Below, in pieces: positions 17,624 through 26,375 of a stretch of 64,000 bases of DNA. The notes below the pieces were generated by a model. It saw nothing but the letters and a program-made list of their open reading frames with translations. It searched no databases and was not told where the DNA came from. The first letter of the stretch is position 1. Each line of letters begins with the position of its first letter. The translations under genes were made by a program, and so were the position numbers. Origin of the DNA: Candidatus Saccharimonadota bacterium. GTDB lineage: Bacteria > Patescibacteriota > Saccharimonadia > Saccharimonadales > UBA4665. The stretch is from contig JACMPL010000017.1 of NCBI GenBank assembly GCA_014377525.1, positions 1 through 64,000 on the forward strand, read 5' to 3'.

Positions 17624-19456
17624 CTAGAGGACAGGCGGTAGGCCAGCAAGTGACTGATACTTTGTATTACTAGTTAAACAGTTTGGTGAACCGGGAGCGC
17701 ACAGCTCAAAACCACCGAGCCAGGACTCGGGTGTGAATCGTATATCCTCGGCTGGGCCAGTAGTAGTATCGTCATACGAGCCAAATGTACGGTCAAAATG
17801 AATCTTATTAGCTGCAACTGCACCATAGATAAGAAGTTGATGATTACAGCTATCAAAATCAGTTGTTTCATTGCCCGGTCCAGTACTACAGGAGGCGAAT
17901 ATGCCGTGTTGTGCCACAAAATATCCATGAATTTCATTGACCGAGCTCGCGCCGCCGACAAAAATGTCGTAGTTCGCTACGACACTCAAGCTTGGCACTG
18001 TGTCAACAGCATAGGGTGCGAACTGTATTGCAGCCGAGATGTAAACAGAGCCATTAACTACGAGAGTTACATTGATACCTTTGGGAAGTTGCCCGTACAG
18101 GTTAATATTTGATTTGAATGAGTAAACTCCAGAAGTTGTAATGCTTGCCAAATTAACGTTGCTCGAAGAACTAGCACTAGCACTATTATAATATTGGCCG
18201 TAATAATCATCTAGACAGCTACCGTAGCCCCCGAAACCTCCGCCATAGTACCCATAATACGGATTGACTGCAGCTCCTACATTCGAGAGGTTTGCAAAAC
18301 TAACATCATACGGATATGCAAGACTTGATTGGTTCAAGCCAGTTATAAAATGACTAATCTGACCGAGCGCAAATGCTCCTGCTTGCGAGCCAGCTCCGTA
18401 GTAACTACCACCGCCGTTTGCGTTCCATGATTTGATGAGTGCCTGATTTCCGGGATAAGAACTAGAGCTCAAAAGTGGACAAGTGGATCCAGTCTTGAAG
18501 CCAATACCGGCAACTACATCACCACCATGAACCGTAAAGTACGGTTCCGTTGAAGGCAACAAATAGCCGCTTATATTGAGGTTAGTAATCCGCAGACCAG
18601 TTAGATCATCGCCTGACTTTACTAAAAATGATAGTTGATTAGTAGTTCCATTGTTCACATGTAGACAACTATAAGGTACTTCGAAAGTGGTTGTTTGGCC
18701 ACTGAACTGATATCCTGGATCGGCCCATGTTGTATAACTCGAAGTATACTGATCGGTCTGTCCATCTACTGGGTAATTAGTGGCTTTGAGCGAACAACCG
18801 TTAACGATAACACCTAGCATGTTATCGGATGTACCGCTTATATTTAATTTAATAGTGCTCGTATCAACCTTCGATGATACATTCACGCTAAAGTTAGAGA
18901 TCGCCGAAAAATGATAAGTATTCCAAGTTGTTATCCAGCGGGGATCCTGCCACGCTGGATCTCTCCAGTATGAAGGATACAAACCTAATTTCTTTGCTCG
19001 GGTAAAATCTGAAGGATTAGGGCATTGATCTGTTGATGAATCCTGGCCGTTAGAATTAGCGCCGATCCAGTTAGCCGCATACGTATTCCCATGCCACGGA
19101 TGACTTGAGTTTGACCGCGAGGTACCAGCATCATTATTATATTCTTGGACAATAATTGCTGATGCGGGAAAATAGGGCGATAACTGTGATCCAGCACCTG
19201 GCTGACAAGGTTTGTACCCACCATCGTTGGTTACATCAGATAAATTGTAGTGTTGATCAGCACTGCCGCCCGCATAAAAGATTTTATTATTAAGCGCATC
19301 CACACCGGTGCGCCAAAGGTTTGTTGTACTCAAATCCGTAGAGGTCGCAGGTTTAGTCGAAGCCACAGCGTACGAATCACCCGGCATCAGCCAAAACCCG
19401 AAAAATAGAAAGCCAATAACATAACAGATTTTTATGTAGCGCTTATGGTTGATCAT
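17624..19456 (-). CDS. large secreted surface protein
   Basis: A 610-residue protein from ATG 19456. The signal peptide is ICYVIGFLFFGFWLMPGDSY-A, and an ATG at 19534 would bury it behind 26 extra residues. The mature part is rich in Ser, Asn, Gly and Tyr, with a Gly/Tyr patch (NPYYGYYGGGFGGYG) and several cysteines. The second half, with strand-like repeats and VVNGSVYISAAIQFAPYAVD, could be a beta-helix. It is convergent with the pilin operon (38-base gap), so it may be a pilus-associated or independent adhesin. No catalytic motif was seen. Confidence 0.72.
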   Translation of the reverse strand: MINHKRYIKICYVIGFLFFGFWLMPGDSYAVASTKPATSTDLSTTNLWRTGVDALNNKIFYAGGSADQHYNLSDVTNDGGYKPCQPGAGSQLSPYFPASAIIVQEYNNDAGTSRSNSSHPWHGNTYAANWIGANSNGQDSSTDQCPNPSDFTRAKKLGLYPSYWRDPAWQDPRWITTWNTYHFSAISNFSVNVSSKVDTSTIKLNISGTSDNMLGVIVNGCSLKATNYPVDGQTDQYTSSYTTWADPGYQFSGQTTTFEVPYSCLHVNNGTTNQLSFLVKSGDDLTGLRITNLNISGYLLPSTEPYFTVHGGDVVAGIGFKTGSTCPLLSSSSYPGNQALIKSWNANGGGSYYGAGSQAGAFALGQISHFITGLNQSSLAYPYDVSFANLSNVGAAVNPYYGYYGGGFGGYGSCLDDYYGQYYNSASASSSSNVNLASITTSGVYSFKSNINLYGQLPKGINVTLVVNGSVYISAAIQFAPYAVDTVPSLSVVANYDIFVGGASSVNEIHGYFVAQHGIFASCSTGPGNETTDFDSCNHQLLIYGAVAANKIHFDRTFGSYDDTTTGPAEDIRFTPESWLGGFELCAPGSPNCLTSNTKYQSLAGLPPVL

Positions 19457-20011
19457 ATTACCACGACTATACACAAAAAACGAGTCAATGAATAGCTTGA
19501 AAATATATGATAGATTTGCACGTAATGAGTTCAAAAGCCAAATACAGCGTAACAGCTTAATTTTTTACACGGCAAATGAGACAGGATTAGCATTCCACGC
19601 TCTTGAAAGGTACGACTAGCATAGAATTAATTGCTGCGCGTCATTTTTGTGCCGTCCTATGACTGCGAGCTTTGCTATACAAATATCAGTAACAGAACGT
19701 AGCTTTCAGTCCAAACGAGAAAATAGGATCAATCTTTAGCTGATCCAATTTTTGGCAGGGGAGATGGTCCCAAAATAGAACTTTTGATCAAGACATCCAG
19801 ATAGATATAAATCAATTAAATGGCTTGCTCGATAACGTCAGTGATTGTTTTCCCAATTTACAATTGAAACTAGTAGTAGAGAGTTGAATTTAACATCAGT
19901 GTATGTTGGTTAAATTTTCGAGAATCAAGTGCTTGACTATACCATTATGTTCTTGCGTCTCACAAAAATTATAATTAAGATTTTTTTCTGATTTTCGTTG
20001 GCTTTTTAAGC
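19457..20011. other. 555-base gene-poor stretch
   Basis: No intact gene. It contains the 13-base copy of the tRNA-Trp 3' end (19752-19764), listed separately, and otherwise AT-rich sequence with dense stops. The promoter of the secreted protein should lie just above 19456 but no strong hexamer pair stands out. Confidence 0.4.
19752..19764 (-). repeat. copy of tRNA-Trp 3' end (possible att site)
   Basis: TTGGCAGGGGAGA here is identical to 21989-22001, which is the 3' end of tRNA-Trp, including its CCA, read on the minus strand. The copy is in the same orientation and lies downstream of the tRNA 3' end, where the far att site of a tRNA-integrated element would be. The 2.2 kb between holds two genes but no integrase. 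A 13-base match could be chance, but its position is suggestive. Confidence 0.4.
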
Positions 20012-21073
20012 TTAACGCATCATTTTCCACTCTTCGATAATTAGCTGAACAGTAGCAGCTGCCGCATCGGCAGATGATTTGCAGACAAGCAGCTCGGCAA
20101 TCGACATTCCTGTTCCTTTTAATGGTCGGTTTAGCAAATAATTTGCTTGGGTCGGCCATGTCGCAGCGATCAAATCATGTATTGCTTGCCGTGCGTGAGG
20201 TGTTGATGCCGCATCGGTCAGCCCCTGCAGTTGATTGCGAGTTCTCATGGCGATGCTAATCGGTGTATCGCCGACGATTTCAGCTATTAGGTCACCGAAT
20301 GCAGCACTATCATCATCGACTAGATCATCGAGCGAAGATCCGTTGTGCCCTTCGTAACCAGTCTCTGCGTAAGCATTAGCAAAGATTTGACTACTCATGG
20401 TCGTCGATCCGCTGGACGTGAGAAAGAGACTGACCGATTCAGAAAATCCACCCGATTTCGTATCTTGGTAGCTAAATGACAGTTCAAGTTGTCTCGTAGA
20501 ATTTTTTTCGTCAGATGGGTAGAAAAGAACGTCATCTGGATAGAGGTACTCTTCGCCGTCTTTATTAGTAAATATGTATTTTTGATCATCCCAGCCCCAT
20601 GCTCGCAGGCTGACACCAACAAGCTTAGCGCTTCGTTTGCGTAAATCAAGGACTGGGTAATAGTCACCGTTGGAAGTAATTGCTAGTTGTTCGTCGTCGC
20701 GTGCAAGCAGACTTCCAGCGGCGATGCTCCCAAGTTTTAACAAAACTACTTCAGGCTGGGTCGCAACTTCAATATCTATAAACGACAGCGGGCTGTCGGT
20801 TTCTTTGAGCGCTAAAAGCGTATTGGCTAGTGCAATACAACTGGCCGCAACTTTCGAAGGTTTATTATCGTAATGTTCGTAATCGTCCATAATGTCAGGC
20901 CGCTTTCCGTCTGTAAACATATCAGCCTCAGATTCGTACAACTGAATTGCCATGTCACTTAATTCCAAAAATGGTTTAGGTGCTTGATTAAATCGACGCA
21001 TCATGTCCAGATACATAACCTCGCCGGTTATATTTCTTTGCTTCGGCTGATATTCTACTTGTGGTCGTTCCAT
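20012..21073 (-). CDS. 353-aa soluble protein of unknown function
   Basis: Starts MERPQVEYQPKQRNITGEVM. It has a helical N-terminal third, a strand-rich middle (QLELSFSYQDTKSGGFSESV) and a helical C-terminal part ending IIEEWKMMR. There is no signal peptide or membrane segment, and no motif I can name. It is divergent from the HTH-Nudix-like gene at 21161 (87-base gap), so the two may be co-regulated. It lies inside the interval bounded by tRNA-Trp and the copy of its 3' end. Confidence 0.68.
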   Translation of the reverse strand: MERPQVEYQPKQRNITGEVMYLDMMRRFNQAPKPFLELSDMAIQLYESEADMFTDGKRPDIMDDYEHYDNKPSKVAASCIALANTLLALKETDSPLSFIDIEVATQPEVVLLKLGSIAAGSLLARDDEQLAITSNGDYYPVLDLRKRSAKLVGVSLRAWGWDDQKYIFTNKDGEEYLYPDDVLFYPSDEKNSTRQLELSFSYQDTKSGGFSESVSLFLTSSGSTTMSSQIFANAYAETGYEGHNGSSLDDLVDDDSAAFGDLIAEIVGDTPISIAMRTRNQLQGLTDAASTPHARQAIHDLIAATWPTQANYLLNRPLKGTGMSIAELLVCKSSADAAAATVQLIIEEWKMMR

Positions 21074-21160
21074 TATTTGCTCCTAAGTTGTGCCCGAACT
21101 ATAGTTCATGAGCCGAATCTTCGGCTAGTCGAAATATTTTACCTTTGCTATCATAGCGAA

Positions 21161-21808
21161 ATGATTCATCACATCCGGCGATCGGTGTTAGATAAGCTGG
21201 CTACCGCTGAACACATGCGCTACGGAGAACTCAAGCCGCCTGATTTGGGTGGTAACGTTTTTAATTATCATCTAAAAGGCCTAATCACCGATAGTCTGGT
21301 TCAAAAAAATGATGACGGTGATTATTCGCTAACGCACGCTGGCCGCGACTACATCGTTCACCGCTACGAAGATTCAGCGCTGAGCGCTCACAGCATTTTT
21401 CTAATTGTATTACAGCGAGGGTCTGAATATTTGTTGCGCCGCCGCGCTGTACAGCCGCTAATTGGCTACACCGGTTTTATTCATGGAGAGCCAGAAGTTG
21501 GTATTGATATTGCTGAGACAGCAGCCAAACGACTGCAGGATAAAACCGGTATAAACAATGTAGATCTGACTGTCGCGGGATCAGCGCTCATTGCGCAGTA
21601 TTTAGGCGACGAGCTCCAGAGCTATTCTCATACAATTATCCTTTTTGGGCAGACTGATCAAGACATCGAAATAGACAGTGACAGCACTGGTCATAATTTC
21701 TGGGCGAACGTTGGTACTGTCAATAATACTCTGCCGAGTTGCGCTGACATCATCAAAATGATTGAAGACAAACAGACCTGGTATGAGGGATTTTATACGT
21801 TAAAATAG
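21161..21808 (+). CDS. winged-helix plus degenerate Nudix-domain protein
   Basis: A 215-residue protein. Residues 1-70 look like a winged helix (SVLDKLATAEHMRYGELKPP and ITDSLVQKNDDGDYSLTHAG). Residues 78-215 look like a Nudix fold, but the Nudix box is poor: HGEPEVGIDIAETAAKRLQD-KTGI lacks the REXXEE glutamates needed for metal binding. So it is more likely a ligand-sensing regulator than an active hydrolase. ATG 21161 is preferred over 20984 because an extended -10 (TGC-TATCAT, 21146-21154) ends six bases before it and because residues encoded further upstream look non-coding. Confidence 0.7.
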   Translation: MIHHIRRSVLDKLATAEHMRYGELKPPDLGGNVFNYHLKGLITDSLVQKNDDGDYSLTHAGRDYIVHRYEDSALSAHSIFLIVLQRGSEYLLRRRAVQPLIGYTGFIHGEPEVGIDIAETAAKRLQDKTGINNVDLTVAGSALIAQYLGDELQSYSHTIILFGQTDQDIEIDSDSTGHNFWANVGTVNNTLPSCADIIKMIEDKQTWYEGFYTLK

Positions 21809-21942
21809 TCTGCAATTAGTACCATGAAAACGATTCATCAATATAAGCTGGTTTTATCGACCTCGTAACGAATGCATTTTTCCTAGTTGAACTTAGTAAT
21901 ATCGACCTTGAACCATGAAGACAACTTAGTTTGGTAGAAATT

Positions 21943-21974
21943 AATAAGAGCCATACGATCTGATGGCTCTTATT
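21943..21974. terminator. hairpin between Nudix-like gene and tRNA-Trp
   Basis: AATAAGAGCCAT (21943-21954) and ATGGCTCTTATT (21963-21974) form a perfect 12-bp stem with an 8-base loop. It lies 15 bases beyond the tRNA-Trp 3' end (minus strand) and downstream of the plus-strand gene ending at 21808, so it can end transcription from both sides. The T-tract is modest on both strands. Confidence 0.65.
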
Positions 21975-21989
21975 TACGGAAACTCTGAT

Positions 21990-22065
21990 TGGCAGGGGAG
22001 ACAGGACTTGAACCTGCGACACCTGGTTTTGGAGACCAGTGCTCTACCAACTGAGCTACACCCCT
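21990..22065 (-). tRNA. tRNA-Trp (CCA anticodon)
   Basis: A 76-base cloverleaf on the minus strand from AGGGGTG to encoded CCA. The D-arm has AGCTCAGTTGGTAGAGC. The anticodon stem CTGGT/ACCAG encloses loop CTCCAAA with anticodon CCA. The T-arm has GGTTCAAGTCC, and the acceptor has one T-T mismatch at position 6. The discriminator base is G, as is usual for bacterial tRNA-Trp. A terminator-like hairpin follows at 21943-21974. Confidence 0.95.
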
Positions 22066-22161
22066 TTGTGCGTGATAACAGCCTTATGATACGGGAAAAC
22101 GATGGTGTTGTCACTTGAGCGGCCACGCTAATAGCTTTACTATTATAATATTAGTATAAAT

Positions 22162-22455
22162 ATGTTTGAACAAGATCCACATTTTCCGCTTTCATTGCTC
22201 CATGCTAATACTGCATTTATTGAACGGCCACTTGAATACCTGGACGAATTATCGCTATCTGACCGGGCGACTGCAAATCAGCTACGTGTGGGTCTATTGG
22301 CATTACAGCCGACAGTCTTGGTAAAATCTTACGGCACCGGCGCTGGACTATGGGCAGTTTTAACCGAACCAGAGCAGAGATATCACCCAATTTTAGATCT
22401 ACTGGAAGACGAATTTGGCTACGATCTACATGCGCTAGATGTTGCTCGAATTTAG
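22162..22455 (+). CDS. hypothetical protein, N-terminal half of a split frame
   Basis: A 97-residue protein (MFEQDPHFPLSLLHANTAFI onward) ending LHALDVARI-TAG. The following frame (22459-23187) is in the same reading phase and begins one codon after the TAG without an ATG. So the two probably form a single 342-codon gene interrupted by one amber codon. A TATAAT lies 12 bases before ATG 22162. No family recognised. Confidence 0.55.
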   Translation: MFEQDPHFPLSLLHANTAFIERPLEYLDELSLSDRATANQLRVGLLALQPTVLVKSYGTGAGLWAVLTEPEQRYHPILDLLEDEFGYDLHALDVARI

Positions 22456-22458
22456 AAA

Positions 22459-23187
22459 TTGCAACAAGCAAAGCCGGAACAAAAAGAGTCAGCCAAAAGC
22501 ATCGTTGATCTTTATTTTCTCAGGCGATTGCTGCAAGAATCGCTCGACACAATTCTATTACCGAAGCTTATGCAAAGCTCGACACTGCCAGGAATTGAGC
22601 TGAGTGAGCAGCGAGCTAACAATTATAGTTTACAGGCGGTATGCATAGACAACCAAAGTCAGGATACGATTGGTGGCGGTGTTACAAAAGTCTATGCCGC
22701 TGATAAAAAAGATATTCTCTACGATGTCTGGCTTGATACTACGGTTGGATTTATTTTGGAGCATAAAGGATTACCGAATGCCATCGTTGGGCTGGATTAC
22801 AACAGCGCGAGCGAGCTCATTATTCGACAGTTGCAGGGGATTCGTGGTAAACGACTCGACCCAAGCAAACCGAGAGCAGATCGATTCATTAGTAAAACGT
22901 CGGCTCGGGGACTCATGACACTCGACTGGCGAAAGTTTATGGTAGACGTCACGCAGCGTGTGGCCGACGGGCTGGATTTAGCGTCGATTGCAATTCAGGC
23001 CGGCAAAAATAATTATTGGACAACCGCACTACCAAATGAATTTAAGCCGCATCTGACAGTAGAACAAGCGTGCACGGCTTATGACAAACCGGCTCAGCGC
23101 TTAGGCTTTAAGAGGCTACCCGACGACAACGAAGCTAATTGGCATCGACAAGTTGCACAATTACGCACGTTTAAGCGTGACCGCTAA
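22459..23187 (+). CDS. hypothetical protein, C-terminal half of a split frame
   Basis: 242 residues if started at TTG 22459; no ATG is near and no Shine-Dalgarno is visible. It is in phase with the 22162-22455 frame, with only the TAG at 22453-22455 and one AAA codon between them. The protein is soluble, with a strand-turn IGGGVTKVYAADKKDILYDV and LDYNSASELIIRQLQGIRGK. It may be expressed by readthrough, by restart at TTG, or be a fresh pseudogene. The family is unknown. Confidence 0.55.
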   Translation: MQQAKPEQKESAKSIVDLYFLRRLLQESLDTILLPKLMQSSTLPGIELSEQRANNYSLQAVCIDNQSQDTIGGGVTKVYAADKKDILYDVWLDTTVGFILEHKGLPNAIVGLDYNSASELIIRQLQGIRGKRLDPSKPRADRFISKTSARGLMTLDWRKFMVDVTQRVADGLDLASIAIQAGKNNYWTTALPNEFKPHLTVEQACTAYDKPAQRLGFKRLPDDNEANWHRQVAQLRTFKRDR

Positions 23188-23251
23188 GAAGTTATTTTAG
23201 ACTTATAAACTTTTAAAGTTAGCCGATATCTGTTATACCTAATAGATACTT

Positions 23252-23914
23252 ATGGCAAAAATACTCCCAAACAAACCTTTCATAATCTTACTGTACGGCT
23301 ACCCGGGTTCCGGCAAGACTTACTTTGCTCGTCAGCTGTGCGACACAATCCAGGCGGCACATGTGCAAGGCGATCGTATCCGCAGCGAATTATTTGAATC
23401 ACCGCGCCACGACAAGCAAGAGAACGACGTCGTCGCTCAAATAATGGAGTACATGACGGAAGAATTCTTGAGCGCCGGTGTCAGTGTTGTCTACGATACC
23501 AACTCTTTGCGTGCCTCGCAGCGCCAGCTACTGCGCGCACTCGCTCGAAAAAACCATGCTCAGCCTTTACTCGTCTGGTTGCAAATTGATTCTGAGAGCG
23601 CGTTCAGTCGTAGTCTCAAGCGTGATCGCCGTCGAGCCGATGATAAATACGCCGCTCAGTGGGATCGATTGACCTTCGAAAAAATCCTCGGCTATATGCA
23701 AAACCCCGGACTTGCCGAAGACTACGCTGTCATTAGTGGTAAGCACTTATACACGACGCAGCAAAGTGCGGTTGTTGGGAAACTCCGTGAACTCGGTGTG
23801 CTCAGTGTTGATGATGCCAACAGTCATACTGTCAAACCGGGTATGGTCAATCTGGTTCCAAACAACCCGAATGGCCGAGTTGATATGACGCGTCGTAACA
23901 TCACTATTCGCTAA
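23252..23914 (+). CDS. P-loop kinase (AAA_33/zeta-toxin-like)
   Basis: A 220-residue P-loop NTPase with Walker A GYPGSGKT near residue 15. QGDRIRSELF follows the first strand, VVYDTNSLRASQRQLLRALA matches the acceptor-base region of polynucleotide- and zeta-like kinases, and an Arg/Lys-rich lid (SLKRDRRRADDKY) follows. It probably phosphorylates a small molecule or nucleic-acid end. There is no antitoxin-like neighbour, so a toxin role is not indicated. It abuts the metallopeptidase gene (stop at 23914, next ATG at 23915), so they form one operon. Confidence 0.75.
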   Translation: MAKILPNKPFIILLYGYPGSGKTYFARQLCDTIQAAHVQGDRIRSELFESPRHDKQENDVVAQIMEYMTEEFLSAGVSVVYDTNSLRASQRQLLRALARKNHAQPLLVWLQIDSESAFSRSLKRDRRRADDKYAAQWDRLTFEKILGYMQNPGLAEDYAVISGKHLYTTQQSAVVGKLRELGVLSVDDANSHTVKPGMVNLVPNNPNGRVDMTRRNITIR

Positions 23915-24619
23915 ATGCCGAGCAAATCATTTGTTCTAAGTAATGGTACAACGGTGCTGGTGACCAAACGCCGGGCTAGTCGCAACTTACGACTAACTAT
24001 CTCGAGTGCTGGTGAAGCGAAAATAAGTGTCCCAATCTGGACGCCATACAAAATGGCTGTTGATTTTGCGGAGACGCGTGCAGGCTGGATACAATTGCAA
24101 ACAAAACCTAAACAGCACCTAGCGGAGGCTTTAGCAATTGGCAAAGACCATACGTTGCATTACTCACCGCAACCACGACTCAAAGCTCCTCGAGGTCGGC
24201 TAGCTGGTGGTGAAGTCGTAGTACTGTATCCGAGCGAATTACTGGTCACTGATCCGCTGATTCAGGCTGAGGCCAACGCCGCCTGCATACGAGCCCTTCG
24301 TAAGCAAGCCAAACAGCATTTGCCCGATCGGTTGCAGCAACTGGCTGATAAATTCGACTTTGAATACAATAAGGTGGCTATAAAGCAAATGAAAAGCCGC
24401 TGGGGCAGCTGCGACCAACATAAAAACATTGTTTTCAATTTGTTTCTGATGGAGCTATCTTGGAAAACCATCGATTATGTGATAATCCATGAGTTATCGC
24501 ACACTGAACATCTCAATCACAGCACTGAGTTCTGGACCCGTGTTGCTAGCTGCGAACCAAATTATAAGGAAATTCGGCGAAACTTACGTAGCCATAAGCC
24601 GGTTGTAAACGGTGGCTAA
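23915..24619 (+). CDS. YgjP-like zinc metallopeptidase
   Basis: A 234-residue protein of the YgjP/WLM metallopeptidase-like group. The MKSRWGSCDQHKNIVFNLFL block is followed by the zinc motif HELSHTEHLNHSTEFW, which supplies H-E-x-x-H and a third His four residues on. The N-terminal part has the RRASRNLRLTISSAGEAKIS opening usual for this family. It is cytoplasmic. Family members are poorly characterised hydrolases, and some are linked to restriction systems, though none is here. It is translated directly after the kinase gene. Confidence 0.82.
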   Translation: MPSKSFVLSNGTTVLVTKRRASRNLRLTISSAGEAKISVPIWTPYKMAVDFAETRAGWIQLQTKPKQHLAEALAIGKDHTLHYSPQPRLKAPRGRLAGGEVVVLYPSELLVTDPLIQAEANAACIRALRKQAKQHLPDRLQQLADKFDFEYNKVAIKQMKSRWGSCDQHKNIVFNLFLMELSWKTIDYVIIHELSHTEHLNHSTEFWTRVASCEPNYKEIRRNLRSHKPVVNGG

Positions 24620-24628
24620 GAATATATA

Positions 24629-26275
24629 ATGAAGTCCAATATGGAAACAAATCAAAACAAACAAACATTCAAAAATGTATTAGGTGAAGCTGGCTACAAA
24701 ACTGGTGCGTTTTTACCACTCGCAGCGGCAGCATTATGTATTCTAGGCCAACTATTGTTTACTGATTACTTTCGTAACACTTCCACAGCTGCTGTCGTCG
24801 TTAGCTTGGTGCTTACTGCCGTAGCACTTCTGGCTAAAGCGCTCATCAAAAACCCGAGCGTCAACTGGGTAGCTGGCGAATTGATAGTAGAATACATCTT
24901 GTCGTTTGTAGCACTGGGATACTTGCTGCCTGTACCATCGCCCTACGCACTATTTATCGTACTGCTGGCAATGTTTACCTGTTTCCAATTCGGGCTGAAA
25001 CCTATGCTGGTTGGCTTATTTAGTGTTATTAGCTTGTTATTAGTTCGCTACGCTCAAACTGGAAACTCCGGTGATATAACGGCCAATAGTACGGCTTTTG
25101 TAACGCTTGTTGTCATTCTGATTGTTACGTACTACATGGTTCAGTTTTTACATATTGCCCGAAATAAAATTGACGCCAGCGAGGCCAGCTCAGCAAAAGC
25201 TCTGACGCATCAGCGGCAAGTTGATTCGCTTATCAACAATATTTCTGACGGTGTTATCGCCGTCGATAAATTACTACGAGTCACAACTTATAATGCGGCA
25301 GCCCTTGATGTGCTCGATCTTAACACTGACATCAAAGGTCATAAAATTACGTCGTTACTGGAGCCGATTGATGCTGAATCAAAACCAGTTAAGTTGATCG
25401 ACTTGTTGCACGCGATAACCGCGCCAACTGTCAACCGCGAGCTACGTATTAGGTATACTGATGGTAGTGCAGCGAATTTATTTTTGGGCGTTGCACCGAT
25501 TTATTTGGGCTACGGTAAAGATAATAAAAACGGTTATACCATACTGCTACGCGACATTACGCGTGAGAAATCGTTAGAAGATGAACGCGACGAATTCATC
25601 AGTGTCGTCAGCCACGAATTACGCACGCCAATCGCAATTAGCGAAGGTAACATTGGAAACGCCCAATTCATCTTAGAAAAAACTGGTGACATGGAAGCAG
25701 TACGAGGTGCCCTCAAAGAGGCCCATAATCAGGTTCTGTTTCTGGCTGACATGATTAATGATCTAGCAACGCTCAGCCGAGCCGAACGTGGCGTATTAGT
25801 TGTTGATCCCGAACCGATAAACGTGCATGAATTGGTTTCTGAACTAGAAAAGAACTACACGCCGAGTGCAACCAAGAAAGGCTTAGAGCTCAAAATTAAT
25901 GTTGATCCTTCGCTGAACATTTTAAGCTCTAGCAAATTATACGTCCGAGAAGTGCTACAAAACTTCATTACGAATTCTATTAAGTACACTGAAACCGGCT
26001 CAGTTACCATTATTGCAAGCCTGGCCAGCAACGGTGTCTCGTTTATGATACGTGATACTGGAATTGGCATCAGCAAAAGTGACCAAGACAGAGTATTCGA
26101 CAAGTTCTTCCGCTCTGAAGATTACCGAACCCGCCAAAACACCGGCACCGGACTTGGTTTGTACGTTACAATGAAACTTGTCCGGCTAATTCATGCGCAA
26201 GTTTCGGTAACCAGTAGACTTAATGAGGGATCAACGTTCACCGTTACTATTCCGAACTTCGCAGAAACGAAGTAA
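24629..26275 (+). CDS. membrane sensor histidine kinase
   Basis: A 548-residue kinase. Five or six membrane helices (about 25-185) form an MHYT/7TM-like input. A PAS-like domain (195-310) contains NISDGVIAVDKLLRVTTYNA. HisKA follows with His329 in VVSHELRTPIAIS, then HATPase_c with NFITNSIKYT (N box), RDTGIGIS (G1) and GTGLGLYV (G2). ATG 24629 follows the metallopeptidase stop by nine bases, so co-transcription is likely. No response regulator gene is in the window, making it an orphan here. A terminator follows at 26315. Confidence 0.88.
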   Translation: MKSNMETNQNKQTFKNVLGEAGYKTGAFLPLAAAALCILGQLLFTDYFRNTSTAAVVVSLVLTAVALLAKALIKNPSVNWVAGELIVEYILSFVALGYLLPVPSPYALFIVLLAMFTCFQFGLKPMLVGLFSVISLLLVRYAQTGNSGDITANSTAFVTLVVILIVTYYMVQFLHIARNKIDASEASSAKALTHQRQVDSLINNISDGVIAVDKLLRVTTYNAAALDVLDLNTDIKGHKITSLLEPIDAESKPVKLIDLLHAITAPTVNRELRIRYTDGSAANLFLGVAPIYLGYGKDNKNGYTILLRDITREKSLEDERDEFISVVSHELRTPIAISEGNIGNAQFILEKTGDMEAVRGALKEAHNQVLFLADMINDLATLSRAERGVLVVDPEPINVHELVSELEKNYTPSATKKGLELKINVDPSLNILSSSKLYVREVLQNFITNSIKYTETGSVTIIASLASNGVSFMIRDTGIGISKSDQDRVFDKFFRSEDYRTRQNTGTGLGLYVTMKLVRLIHAQVSVTSRLNEGSTFTVTIPNFAETK

Positions 26276-26314
26276 TTGACCGAGAGAGAACAGTCTGATA
26301 GTATTGACGTAATC

Positions 26315-26340
26315 GCCTACAAATCATTGTAGGCTTTTTT
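26315..26340 (+). terminator. rho-independent terminator after histidine kinase
   Basis: GCCTAC (26315-26320), loop AAATCATT, GTAGGC (26329-26334), then six T. It ends the operon 23252-26275 and separates it from secE, 36 bases downstream. Confidence 0.75.
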
Positions 26341-26375
26341 AGTAGACAAATCAGTAATACAGGCGGAATAAAACA

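Noticed and set aside
23252-23914. Zeta-type toxin
   Set aside because: The fold is similar but no antitoxin-like gene is adjacent and it is coupled to a YgjP-like metallopeptidase; a general P-loop kinase is the safer call.
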